Below, piece after piece: positions 43,664 through 51,915 of a stretch of DNA of 64,000 nt. The position numbers and the translations under genes were made by a program. The notes under the pieces were generated by a model, which was not told the origin of the DNA, did not search any database, and saw only the letters and a list, made by a program, of their open reading frames with translations. Origin of the DNA: Vulcanisaeta moutnovskia 768-28 (GTDB taxonomy: Archaea > Thermoproteota > Thermoprotei > Thermoproteales > Thermocladiaceae). Numbering within the stretch: the first letter of the stretch is position 1; every line of letters starts with the position of its first letter. Location of the stretch: positions 1,302,001 to 1,366,000 of the forward strand of contig NC_015151.1 in the NCBI RefSeq assembly GCF_000190315.1, given 5' to 3'.

Positions 43664-45737
43664 GACCAACACCCCGCCTAATACCTCCTATCTGCATTAC
43701 GAACCAGGTAATAGTTAGTAGGAGGCCTATTAATTCCGTGGGTAGTAGCAATGTTGATAGTCCTGGTTGGTATAGCCTTATGTATGTGAAGGCAATCATT
43801 AGCATTACTATGTAGGAAAGGAGCCCCGCTGAAACCACATAACCCAAGCCCCTGGCCCAGGTATTATTGCTTACGTATGCCCTAAGCATTAATAATGTAA
43901 TTAGCATTATAGGCGCTGTGGATAGTAAGCCGTAGATTAATAATGGTTTGTCGCTCATTAAGTAGGATTGAATGGCTTGAACATAAATAAGTACGTATAG
44001 AAGTACTGGGATAATTATTGAAAGGATTATCAATGTGTGCAAGCCATGCCTAATCCGCATTAGTACTAAGCCTATTATTGAGAATAGTATTAAGCCTATT
44101 AAATACCCTAGAAGCAGTAGTGGTGCCTCACCAGTATTGCCTAGGTAATTAAGTAAGCCCGTTGTTAGGGTTATTAGTCCAATAATTGATGCAGTAACCA
44201 CTGAACCACTAATAACACTAAGCACCTTCACGGGCACTGACCTAGGCGCCTTCCTGCCCATAGGTAGTAATGACACTGCTGTTAGGTCTATGATCAGGGC
44301 TATTATTAGCCATAGGAATAATGGTGTATAAATCACTGGTACGTACGCAGAATTCCCACTTACATATACCTGTGACCCTAATTCAGCAAGCGTTATATTA
44401 CTAAGGCCATACCTTGAGTATGGAAGCTCATTAAGCGATATCTGCAGTGTTAATGGGAATAGGCTTGATAAGTCCCTGTAATTGGATACGTTGGGTAATG
44501 AATATATATTGTCTATTAATGGGAATCCTTGACTAAATACTATTGGCCCTCTGCTCATGTTGAAGTAGAAGAAGTCAAGGGGTATGTTGCTCTTCAGCAC
44601 GTACTCGTTCAGGGCTGGTAGTTCCCAGTTATAATCAATGAAGGCTATTAATGAGGCATGCGTGAGTAGTGTATGCGATACGTAATCCTCCTTGGCGTAG
44701 GGTGATATGACTATTAGGGGGACCCTGACACCCAGTGGTTCACCATTAATTATTGGTGGTGGTACATGGTCGTAATAACCACCGAATTCATCCCAGGTTA
44801 TGAAAATGACCGTTGAATTCCATATTGGGCTCTCCTCAACCGTATTAATTATGTAAAGAAGCCAAGCCTCACCATACAACATGTTGTTTGGTGGCCCCAT
44901 GTCATTTATTGGGTTTGGCATTACCCATGAAACCGCGGGTAACGAACCATTCATGACCTCACTAATGAAGTCACTCCATGTCTGTACATGCGATGAGTAT
45001 CTATTAATACCGTAGAAATACTTAATATCGAGGAGGCTCGGAGGCTCCCTGGGGTCTATGTAGTATCCCCAACTCACGTGGTACTGGCACAACTCCGCAA
45101 ATATGCTCTCTTGAACTGGTATGTATGGTGGTGGGCCGTAATCATCTATGACAGGTGCATATGCCGCGTATAGGAAGAGGTGGTTTGGTGCACTTTCCGA
45201 GAGGTATGGCGTGAAGTAATTGTCGGCAAGCCCATACTCCTCAGCCAAATCCCAAATGGGTGCAACCTGATCAACAGTGTAGTAATAAAGCGACTGTGGG
45301 CCTGAACCCCTTACCCAACCATCCATTTTCCCGTAATCCCAATCTGCATGGTACGGTATATACCCCTCATTAGGATTCTTTGTGTAGTAAATACCTATAG
45401 GTACGGGCTCCAGATAACTGGGTATTTCACTCATGGTAAGTAGATTATTAGGTATCGTAAATTGAACAATTAAGGAACCGTTCAATGTACCGTTGGTTGG
45501 GTACACACCGAATATGTTGTCAAAGCTATGATTCTCCAGGAATATTATAATGACATGCTTAATGGGAGTCCTAGTACTCAATTGAGATGCTGTTAGGGTT
45601 TGGCATTGCGGTACCATAGAGATCAAGGCATTACCCTGGTATGTACCATAGATAAAAAGCCCAAGTAGTACTAGGGATAGGGCAATAGCCACTATAATTA
45701 TTATAGTGAATTGTAAACCATACTTACCAATCAACAT
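43653..45737 (-). CDS. Phospholipase C/acid phosphatase-type phosphoesterase fused to seven membrane helices
   Basis: 694 residues. An N-terminal anchor helix (FTIIIIVAIALSLVLLGLFI) is followed by a PF04185-type catalytic domain (about 58-400): KHVIIIFLENHSFDNIFG with the metal-binding Glu-Asn, APNHLFLYAA, FITWDEFGGYYDHVPPP and GVRVPLIVISPYA, then HASLIAFIDYNWELP. Seven hydrophobic helices fill about 475-690 (for example LFLWLIIALIIDLTAVSLLP and LHTLIILSIIIPVLLYVLIY). The catalytic domain should face outside, as it has NXT sites. It heads the operon with GlpA/GlpB-like, kinase and AGPS-like genes. Known relatives hydrolyse phosphodiesters or monoesters; glycerophospholipid or glycerol phosphate is my inferred substrate. 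Confidence 0.88.
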   Translation of the reverse strand: MLIGKYGLQFTIIIIVAIALSLVLLGLFIYGTYQGNALISMVPQCQTLTASQLSTRTPIKHVIIIFLENHSFDNIFGVYPTNGTLNGSLIVQFTIPNNLLTMSEIPSYLEPVPIGIYYTKNPNEGYIPYHADWDYGKMDGWVRGSGPQSLYYYTVDQVAPIWDLAEEYGLADNYFTPYLSESAPNHLFLYAAYAPVIDDYGPPPYIPVQESIFAELCQYHVSWGYYIDPREPPSLLDIKYFYGINRYSSHVQTWSDFISEVMNGSLPAVSWVMPNPINDMGPPNNMLYGEAWLLYIINTVEESPIWNSTVIFITWDEFGGYYDHVPPPIINGEPLGVRVPLIVISPYAKEDYVSHTLLTHASLIAFIDYNWELPALNEYVLKSNIPLDFFYFNMSRGPIVFSQGFPLIDNIYSLPNVSNYRDLSSLFPLTLQISLNELPYSRYGLSNITLAELGSQVYVSGNSAYVPVIYTPLFLWLIIALIIDLTAVSLLPMGRKAPRSVPVKVLSVISGSVVTASIIGLITLTTGLLNYLGNTGEAPLLLLGYLIGLILFSIIGLVLMRIRHGLHTLIILSIIIPVLLYVLIYVQAIQSYLMSDKPLLIYGLLSTAPIMLITLLMLRAYVSNNTWARGLGYVVSAGLLSYIVMLMIAFTYIRLYQPGLSTLLLPTELIGLLLTITWFVMQIGGIRRGVGHEL

Positions 45738-45817
45738 TATATTTGTAATTCACTCATTACTATTTAAACATCGGCAATACTTACTAATATACATTGAATC
45801 CATGAATTATATATAAT

Positions 45818-46591
45818 TTATTTACTCCACGGTCTCCAATCATAGAGATACCCACCGCTTATTATTGCAAGGACCGAGCCCCAGGTTAGGCCTCCAGCAG
45901 CGAGTATCCACATTAGTATACCAAGGAAGACCATTACCAAGCCCAATACTCTGCAAATCTCAGGCCTTGGATAGAGTAGTGGTACCAGTGATAGTATTAG
46001 GGTTATTCCACCAAGTATGAAGGCATTTATTAATGATGTGCTCACGAATAATACTCTGAAGTACATCATTGGCATTAGGAGGAGTATTACGGCTGATAGT
46101 GAACCCAGGTAAACTCCCCAGAAGGGTATCCTACCCCTGAGCGAGCGCCACTTATCCCTAATGAAGTAACCAATGAGTGGCGGTACCAATACTGCCAACA
46201 CTACGATGGGTGTCAAGGGTAGCGCAAAGAGTAGCGCTATCATTACGAAGAGGTATGAGGGCGGCTTAATCAAGGCGAGAAGTACTGAACTAACGTATAT
46301 GAATAATGCGTATACTATTATTAATGATATGAAGGTGTCAAGGCCCATCCTCCTAACCACACCTGGGTCATAATTATTCTCCTCCATAATAACCACGGGT
46401 ATAACGCCGATGAATACCACGGTCAGAAAAACCGCCAGGGTGAGGATTATTAATGCAAAACCAAGTAGTGACGGCCTAACCCAGAAGTAAATCCAAGTAA
46501 CCAGGTTCACGGCAAATAGGGCAGGTAGTATTATGACCTTACGTCTCCACATACTAACGAGACCGAAACCAAACCTAGTGAAGAAATCCAC
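45818..46591 (-). CDS. Polytopic membrane protein, unassigned
   Basis: 257 residues with six to eight hydrophobic helices (VIILPALFAVNLVTWIYFWV; LGFALIILTLAVFLTVVFIG; LFVMIALLFALPLTPIVVLA; GGITLILSLVPLLYP; ILMWILAAGGLTWGSVLAII). It begins with MDFFTRFGFGLVSMWRRKVI, a DUF-like opening with a basic cytosolic segment, seen in archaeal integral membrane proteins of unknown role. It sits 80 nt upstream of nothing on its own strand and is separated from the glycerol operon by an AT-rich gap that may hold its own promoter. I cannot assign a function. Confidence 0.72.
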   Translation of the reverse strand: MDFFTRFGFGLVSMWRRKVIILPALFAVNLVTWIYFWVRPSLLGFALIILTLAVFLTVVFIGVIPVVIMEENNYDPGVVRRMGLDTFISLIIVYALFIYVSSVLLALIKPPSYLFVMIALLFALPLTPIVVLAVLVPPLIGYFIRDKWRSLRGRIPFWGVYLGSLSAVILLLMPMMYFRVLFVSTSLINAFILGGITLILSLVPLLYPRPEICRVLGLVMVFLGILMWILAAGGLTWGSVLAIISGGYLYDWRPWSK

Positions 46592-46715
46592 AAATAACTA
46601 ATGTAAGGCATATCCTTTAAGGTTAATCCATATATAACCTTTATAGGTTATTAGAAAAATGAAAAAGAAAATAAATAGTAATTTTGATATAAATAAAACG
46701 TTAATGCCCATGGCC

Positions 46716-47330
46716 TTAACCAATCCCGTTACTTGGTACACTATTATACGTTGTTACACCACTTGAACTACAAACTATTACTGCTGGTGTCACTGTAACA
46801 TTTAATCCACTGTATGATAGGCCACCGACACTTACGTAGTATGCGTAAGTCGTTAAGCCATACATCGTACCACTGCTAATCGTTTGATTAACGACATATG
46901 GTAAGCCAGCCGCTATTATATTAACGCCACTTAAGCTACCTGACGTTGATGTCAGGTTGACCGCATACATGAATACGTTACTCATGCTCGCCGAACTCAT
47001 GCCTAGTGATGCTGTGATTTGAACAGTGGCTGTTGGGCAACTTGGCATTAGTGGGTTGGGTAGTGGTACCGTGACCGTCTTGCTAATGAGCTGACCATTA
47101 GGCGCACTCAGCGTACCTATTGACTGAGCAATCACTGGCGCATACTCACCTGATTGTGTTGATGTTGAGTAAACCCAGCCGTACATTAGGACGTTACTTA
47201 TTTGGGCCGTTGGTAGGTATATCTTGACTGGGCCCGGTATGTCGGCATTAATGGCAATACCCAACGTTGATGCAGCGATGAGTAGTGCTATCACGAGAAC
47301 AAAACCTATTGCTGTTAGTTTCCAGTTCAT
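46716..47330 (-). CDS. Secreted protein with signal helix, paralogue of 47449-47958
   Basis: 204 residues. A hydrophobic N-terminus (LTAIGFVLVIALLIAASTLG) is followed by a Ser/Thr/Val-rich beta-type domain. Two cysteines (SCPTA and VCSSS) could form a disulfide outside the cell. The segment MSSASMSNVFMYAVNLTSTS and the later YGLTTYAYYVSVGGLSYSG align by eye with MSSAVMQNVTVYAANITAT and YNVEIYAYYVNASSITYSS of the neighbour. I infer a duplicated surface protein family. Function unknown. Confidence 0.68.
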   Translation of the reverse strand: MNWKLTAIGFVLVIALLIAASTLGIAINADIPGPVKIYLPTAQISNVLMYGWVYSTSTQSGEYAPVIAQSIGTLSAPNGQLISKTVTVPLPNPLMPSCPTATVQITASLGMSSASMSNVFMYAVNLTSTSGSLSGVNIIAAGLPYVVNQTISSGTMYGLTTYAYYVSVGGLSYSGLNVTVTPAVIVCSSSGVTTYNSVPSNGIG

Positions 47331-47448
47331 ACTATTGTTTCTATCTCGTTTTAGTTCTAAAGTTTAGTCCATAAATATGACATATATTTATTGTAATAAA
47401 AGTTACTTAAGTAAAAGGATCAATTTCTAATTAAATTCTTTACATAAA

Positions 47449-47958
47449 TCAAGTGTCTAATTCGATCGAGGAGTACGTTATTGATGACGCATTAACGTAA
47501 TAGGCATATATCTCTACATTATAGAGCGGTAGTAATTCTAACACTATTTCTGATATTATCGACAGTACTCCCACGTTCTGTGGGGTTATTGTCACTGTTA
47601 TTCCTAAGACCGTGGCGGTTATATTCGCGGCATATACCGTAACATTTTGCATAACGGCACTACTCATGCTTATTGTAACATTATAACTGGAGTCAAATCC
47701 GATCATTAACTGCCCTGAAGGCATGTAAAGTGTACTGGCTTGGTAAACAACCACTGGTATGCCATCATAATTACCCGCGCTGAATGAGATATAACCTGAC
47801 GCCTTAATTACCGGTGAATATATGTAAATTATTGGGTCATTACTCATTCTTAATCCTCTCGATGATTTAAAATGGTCGTGATAAGATGCGCTTATGTTCA
47901 ATAAGATAATTGTTAATAATGCTCCTAAAATTAAAATGAGAATAAGTCCCTTATTCAT
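47449..47958 (-). CDS. Secreted protein with signal helix, paralogue of 46716-47330
   Basis: 169 residues: signal or anchor helix (LILILILGALLTIILLNISA), then a beta-rich exported domain with NVT, NIT and NAS sites. It shares the order of elements PSGQLMIG (neighbour PNGQLIS), MSSAVMQNVTVYAANIT and IYAYYVNASSITYSS with the protein at 46716, so the two are diverged tandem paralogues. It lacks the cysteines of its partner. The two genes are on the same strand, 118 nt apart. Surface location is inferred from the signal and glycosylation-like sites. Confidence 0.66.
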   Translation of the reverse strand: MNKGLILILILGALLTIILLNISASYHDHFKSSRGLRMSNDPIIYIYSPVIKASGYISFSAGNYDGIPVVVYQASTLYMPSGQLMIGFDSSYNVTISMSSAVMQNVTVYAANITATVLGITVTITPQNVGVLSIISEIVLELLPLYNVEIYAYYVNASSITYSSIELDT

Positions 47959-48035
47959 AATTCAATGATTAATTTAATGAAGCGCCATTAAAGTATTTTT
48001 AATATATATGCTATGTAATGCTTTATAGATCACCA

Positions 48036-48824
48036 CTAACTCCAGGTTAATTTCCACTCCTTAACTCTCCTAACAATGCCCAGCTCCATGTCGCCCTCAA
48101 TGTAGAAGCCAGTAATTACTTGCGTCACCTTTATATCACTAAGTGGGTCGAAAGGTGTACCATCTAATTTTATCCTAGCCTCTCCGGCCCATATCTGTGG
48201 GCTCTCCCTTGGTGTGAATGTGAACTTTGCATACCAATGTATTAGCTGTGCAATACCGGGTGTACCATCCGGCAGTGGTGGTAATACCCTTACTGACAAT
48301 AGTGGGAACGTCACTGTATTGTCGGTCCTAGGCATTAATGCCTTAAACGCGTCCAACTGCTCAAGGCCCAACCTACTACTTAACGCAACCTCAGCCCTCA
48401 TTAACTCACCACCCCTCTCCAACGTGCCTATTGCTAATCCATAATCATTCACTAATAACCTAATGTCAGCAAGCTTCTTCGGCGCACCCGCCAACTCCCT
48501 ACCAGCCGCCAATGCCGCATCATTTGTCACGTAAATATACAGTATATAATAGGCAAGTTCAATACCCTCAGTCTTTACCGGTATCGCCACCAACGCCTCC
48601 CTGTAGACTCCAACGGTTGATATGCCATAATCACCAACCCAAAACGCGGTCACCTCAAGGGCTAGGTCAACACCCTCAGGCAATAGTGGCTCCACACTTT
48701 TCGGATCAATATTAGCCAACGCCATAACTACCCTAACCCTACTATAGTTTATGATTGATGATTGGGGATACAATGGTGCATTTAATGGTATTCCAAAACC
48801 CTTATCACCACCCTTAAGGACCAT
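48036..48824 (-). CDS. Acetoacetate decarboxylase-like protein
   Basis: 262 residues of the PF06314-type fold. The family motif AAGRELAGAPKKLADIRL (about 107-124) contains Lys116-Lys117, one of which is the expected Schiff-base lysine. Glu and hydrophobic residues nearby would lower its pKa. The C-terminal strands (ITGFYIEGDMELG) also fit. Known: ADC splits acetoacetate to acetone and CO2; homologues act on other beta-keto or pyruvoyl compounds. The gene precedes the acyl-CoA island and follows the acyl-CoA dehydrogenase gene on the same strand by 52 nt, so a role in a keto-acid branch is plausible. Confidence 0.83.
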   Translation of the reverse strand: MVLKGGDKGFGIPLNAPLYPQSSIINYSRVRVVMALANIDPKSVEPLLPEGVDLALEVTAFWVGDYGISTVGVYREALVAIPVKTEGIELAYYILYIYVTNDAALAAGRELAGAPKKLADIRLLVNDYGLAIGTLERGGELMRAEVALSSRLGLEQLDAFKALMPRTDNTVTFPLLSVRVLPPLPDGTPGIAQLIHWYAKFTFTPRESPQIWAGEARIKLDGTPFDPLSDIKVTQVITGFYIEGDMELGIVRRVKEWKLTWS

Positions 48825-48876
48825 TATACTTGATTTATATCTATTTAGATTTAAGTATTAGTACTATTTATATTAT

Positions 48877-50130
48877 TTACAAACCATAATTCTGAATAAT
48901 GTCATCAGCAGCATCAAGGCTTAACGTCTCCACTGTACCATCCTCAATGAGCAACGCCCTAGCATCCCTAAACAACTTCTCAATAATAAACTCCCTACTG
49001 AGTCCATAGGCGCCAAATACCTGCAGTGCATCGTGTGCAACCTCAAAGGCTATCTTCTTCGCATATATCTGGGCAGCCCTGGCATACCTAGGTGGTGTTG
49101 CGAATGACTGTTCAATAAAGAACTTAGTGTATACGTAGTCCATGGCCCTCCTAACGTAGTACCTGGCCGTCTCCACCCTCTCAAACATTTCATACATCCT
49201 CAACTTAATGTTCTTATGCTCAATCAATGACTTACCACCCTGTACACGGGTCTTCGCATACCTCAGGGCTTCCTCAAATGCCGCCCTTGCGAGCCCCACG
49301 GAGTACGCGCCCATGTTTACACTCGTTAAATTAAGTAGTTGATCTGAGAACACCTCATAGAATGGTGGTTGAACAATCACATAATCATCAGGTACATGTA
49401 CATTATCAAAGTATACGGGCCCCTGTGGGCAATCCCTATTACCAAGCATATCAACAGGCTCGCCCTTCCTAACACCCCTCAGGTTAAGTGGCATTATCAC
49501 GAATGCGCCATCCCTGAGACTCTTACCATCCTTTAACTGTGCGTGAAGGCCCATGTGGGTGCATATTGGCGCCGCTGATACCCAGGCGGACTTCTGTCCA
49601 TTTATGACCCACTCATCACCATCATGCTCAATAACCACGTTACCCCTACCGAAGGACCCAACATCCTTATCCCTAAAGGCCAGTATGTAGTCACTACCAT
49701 GCTCAGGCTCAGTAACTCCCCAACAACCGATGTACTTACCCTCAGTGTCCTCGAGCCAGGGCTTAACAAGCTCATCCCTAACCCTCTCTGAACCGAACAA
49801 TGCGGCTATTGTGAAGGGTATTGCGTCAACACCAATAAGTGTTGCGAAACCAAGACTAGCCCAGCCAAGTTCCTCATCAATTATGTACCTCTGTAGGTTC
49901 GTTAATTCCAAGCCACCACGCTCTTTCGGTAAGTGAATCTTATGTAGTTCCATCCTCTTCATCTCCTTAATTGCATCATATAACGGTGAACCAAGTGCGA
50001 TCCTATTCCTGGGTTCCATCCTATCCACCTTAATGGATAATGGCCTAAGGATCTCCTCAGCGAGCCTATGTATATTCCTCCTTATTAATTCATCCTCATT
50101 GGTTAATCTGTCAAGGTCCAGGAAGCTCAT
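48877..50130 (-). CDS. Acyl-CoA dehydrogenase
   Basis: 417 residues with the three-domain acyl-CoA dehydrogenase plan: helical N-terminus, middle beta domain with GCWGVTEPEHGSD and WVINGQKSAWVSAA (FAD and substrate contacts), and a helical C-terminus with QVFGAYGLSREFIIEKLFRD. IEDGTVETL near the end replaces the usual EGT segment. Known: these enzymes introduce the alpha-beta double bond in acyl-CoA and pass electrons to ETF or similar. Chain length is not evident. It is transcribed away from the SCP2 gene at 50254 across a 123 bp promoter region. Confidence 0.92.
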   Translation of the reverse strand: MSFLDLDRLTNEDELIRRNIHRLAEEILRPLSIKVDRMEPRNRIALGSPLYDAIKEMKRMELHKIHLPKERGGLELTNLQRYIIDEELGWASLGFATLIGVDAIPFTIAALFGSERVRDELVKPWLEDTEGKYIGCWGVTEPEHGSDYILAFRDKDVGSFGRGNVVIEHDGDEWVINGQKSAWVSAAPICTHMGLHAQLKDGKSLRDGAFVIMPLNLRGVRKGEPVDMLGNRDCPQGPVYFDNVHVPDDYVIVQPPFYEVFSDQLLNLTSVNMGAYSVGLARAAFEEALRYAKTRVQGGKSLIEHKNIKLRMYEMFERVETARYYVRRAMDYVYTKFFIEQSFATPPRYARAAQIYAKKIAFEVAHDALQVFGAYGLSREFIIEKLFRDARALLIEDGTVETLSLDAADDIIQNYGL

Positions 50131-50225
50131 TAATCCTAATTATATGTAGATATTTTAAACGTGATCACTATATATTATAACTAATTAATAATTAAATTAA
50201 ATAGTATTTATACAAATAATCCTTA

Positions 50226-50234
50226 ATTTAAAAA
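50226..50234 (+). promoter_or_regulatory. TATA box of the SCP2 protein gene
   Basis: ATTTAAAAA is centred about 25 nt before ATG 50254, predicting a leaderless or near-leaderless mRNA. Confidence 0.55.
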
Positions 50235-50253
50235 TGGATTTTAGTAATTATGT

Positions 50254-50721
50254 ATGTCAAGTGAGGGCTTTATATTCCCAAGTCCGCAATGGGCCGAGGC
50301 ATTTTGCAAGGCCTTAAATGAGAACCAGGAGTATAGGGAGGCTGCTAAGGATTGGATTTGGGATCTCGTTTTCGTGGCCTCTAACGTACCCAGTGCCGTG
50401 ATTAATACAGTCGCTCAACTAATGGGGCTTACCAACGTCACTTCAAGCGCTGGTGCCATGAAGTTTAAGCTTAGGAATGGTACATGCCAGGGCTCTGAGT
50501 TCTACATAGATGCCAGTAAGGCTGATGCTGATTATATACTCGAGGCCGATTATACCCTTTGGAAGGATTTAATACAGGGTAGGGTTGACCCAGTCGCTGC
50601 AATACTCTCGAGAAAGATAAGGGTGAAGAAGGGTAGTTTCTTAACGTTAATTCAGTTCTCATCAGCGGCAATAAAAATGACGAATACGGCCATGAAGGTA
50701 CCGACAAAGTTTGTTGTTTGA
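50254..50721 (+). CDS. SCP2 sterol-carrier-like lipid-binding protein, longer form
   Basis: 155 residues. The SCP2 core shows AMKFKLRNGTCQGSEFYIDA, then ADADYILEADYTLWKDLIQG and VDPVAAILSRKIRVKKGSFL, the typical order of ligand-binding strands and helices. The N-terminal 45 residues are helical. In archaea SCP2 domains are usually tied to acyl-CoA metabolism and may carry lipid or acyl chains. A second SCP2 protein is encoded at 54672. It lies between acyl-CoA dehydrogenase and alcohol dehydrogenase genes. Confidence 0.85.
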   Translation: MSSEGFIFPSPQWAEAFCKALNENQEYREAAKDWIWDLVFVASNVPSAVINTVAQLMGLTNVTSSAGAMKFKLRNGTCQGSEFYIDASKADADYILEADYTLWKDLIQGRVDPVAAILSRKIRVKKGSFLTLIQFSSAAIKMTNTAMKVPTKFVV

Positions 50722-50835
50722 CATTACCTGTAATAGTTTCACCTTAAAACTATACATATAATTATATAATTTATTTATAATAAAATAGTGATCTTAAGGT
50801 AATATGTTAAAAGCATTAACGTGCATTAAGTCTTC

Positions 50836-51882
50836 ATGAAGGCTGCAACATTTAGGGGACCGAGCAAGCCATACCTGGAAATTAAGGACGTACCGGCACC
50901 AAAGCCGGGATCTGACGAAATACTCGTTAAGGTTGCCGCAACTGGTATATGCCACAGCGACATACACCTGTTTAAGGGTGATTTCGGACCTGTAAGGCAA
51001 GGCTTTATACCAGGGCATGAGGTCTCGGGTTGGGTTGAGGAATTGGGACCAGATGTTAAGAATCCATGGGGCTTAAAGAAGGGTGATCCAGTAATTGTCT
51101 CTTGGATAGTCCCAGACGGCATTTGTAAGTACTGCGCCAGTGGTAAGGAGAATTACTGCCCGACAGCCGCTGGCAGGATGCCAGGCCTTGTTGGACTTAA
51201 TGGTGGTCATGCGGAATACATCACAATACCTGAAATAGCCGTTATACCCCTTGAGAAGGGTGTTGATGTTTACTACGCAGCACCAATTGCCTGCGCCTAT
51301 GGTACCGCGTATCACGCACTCAGGGAGGCTGGTGTTGGGCCTGGCACGAGCCTAGTGATAATAGGTGTTGGTGGTGTTGGTTTATCGGCGATTCAATTAG
51401 CCAGCGCCATGGGTGCATACCCAATAATTGCCGTAGACATTAGGGACTATGCGCTGGATAAGGCCAAGGAGCTTGGTGCTACCCACGTGATAAACTCGAC
51501 AAAGGAAGACCCAATTAGTAGGGTAAGGGATATACTCCCTGACGGTGCTGATGTTGTTCATGAGGCCAGACCAGAGCCTGATCTTAAATTATCCATGGAG
51601 GTCGTTGCTAGGTCTGGAACAATAGTGGTGACTGGACTTGGTGGTCCGAAGTCATCCTTTAGTGTGAACGTATTACCATTCGTCATTAATGGCATTAGGA
51701 TAATGGGTAGTTTAGGCTATAGACCTAGGCTTGACCTACCTGAGATAATTAGGCTAGTGGCTTCGGGTAAGGTGGATATTAAGAAGCTCGTCAGCCACGT
51801 ATATGCACCTGAGCAGATAAATGAGGCCTATGAAAACCTTGAGAAGGGGTTACATGCGAGGGCTATTGTTAAGTGGAGCTGA
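50836..51882 (+). CDS. Zinc-dependent alcohol dehydrogenase
   Basis: 348 residues, medium-chain type. Catalytic zinc ligands are Cys39 (TGICHSD) and His61-Glu62 (GHEVSG). The structural zinc loop reads DGICKYCASGKENYC: Cys97, Cys100 and Cys108 remain, while the first ligand position is Asp94, comparable to the acidic ligand in Sulfolobus ADH. NAD binding is at VIIGVGGVGLSAIQLA. A GTTAAAAGC box lies 26 nt before ATG 50836. It may oxidise a primary or secondary alcohol from the neighbouring keto/aldehyde pathway. It converges with the ThDP-enzyme gene. Confidence 0.92.
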   Translation: MKAATFRGPSKPYLEIKDVPAPKPGSDEILVKVAATGICHSDIHLFKGDFGPVRQGFIPGHEVSGWVEELGPDVKNPWGLKKGDPVIVSWIVPDGICKYCASGKENYCPTAAGRMPGLVGLNGGHAEYITIPEIAVIPLEKGVDVYYAAPIACAYGTAYHALREAGVGPGTSLVIIGVGGVGLSAIQLASAMGAYPIIAVDIRDYALDKAKELGATHVINSTKEDPISRVRDILPDGADVVHEARPEPDLKLSMEVVARSGTIVVTGLGGPKSSFSVNVLPFVINGIRIMGSLGYRPRLDLPEIIRLVASGKVDIKKLVSHVYAPEQINEAYENLEKGLHARAIVKWS

Positions 51883-51915
51883 GTAGTTATTATTTTAAAA
51901 TTGAATTGTAAACTC

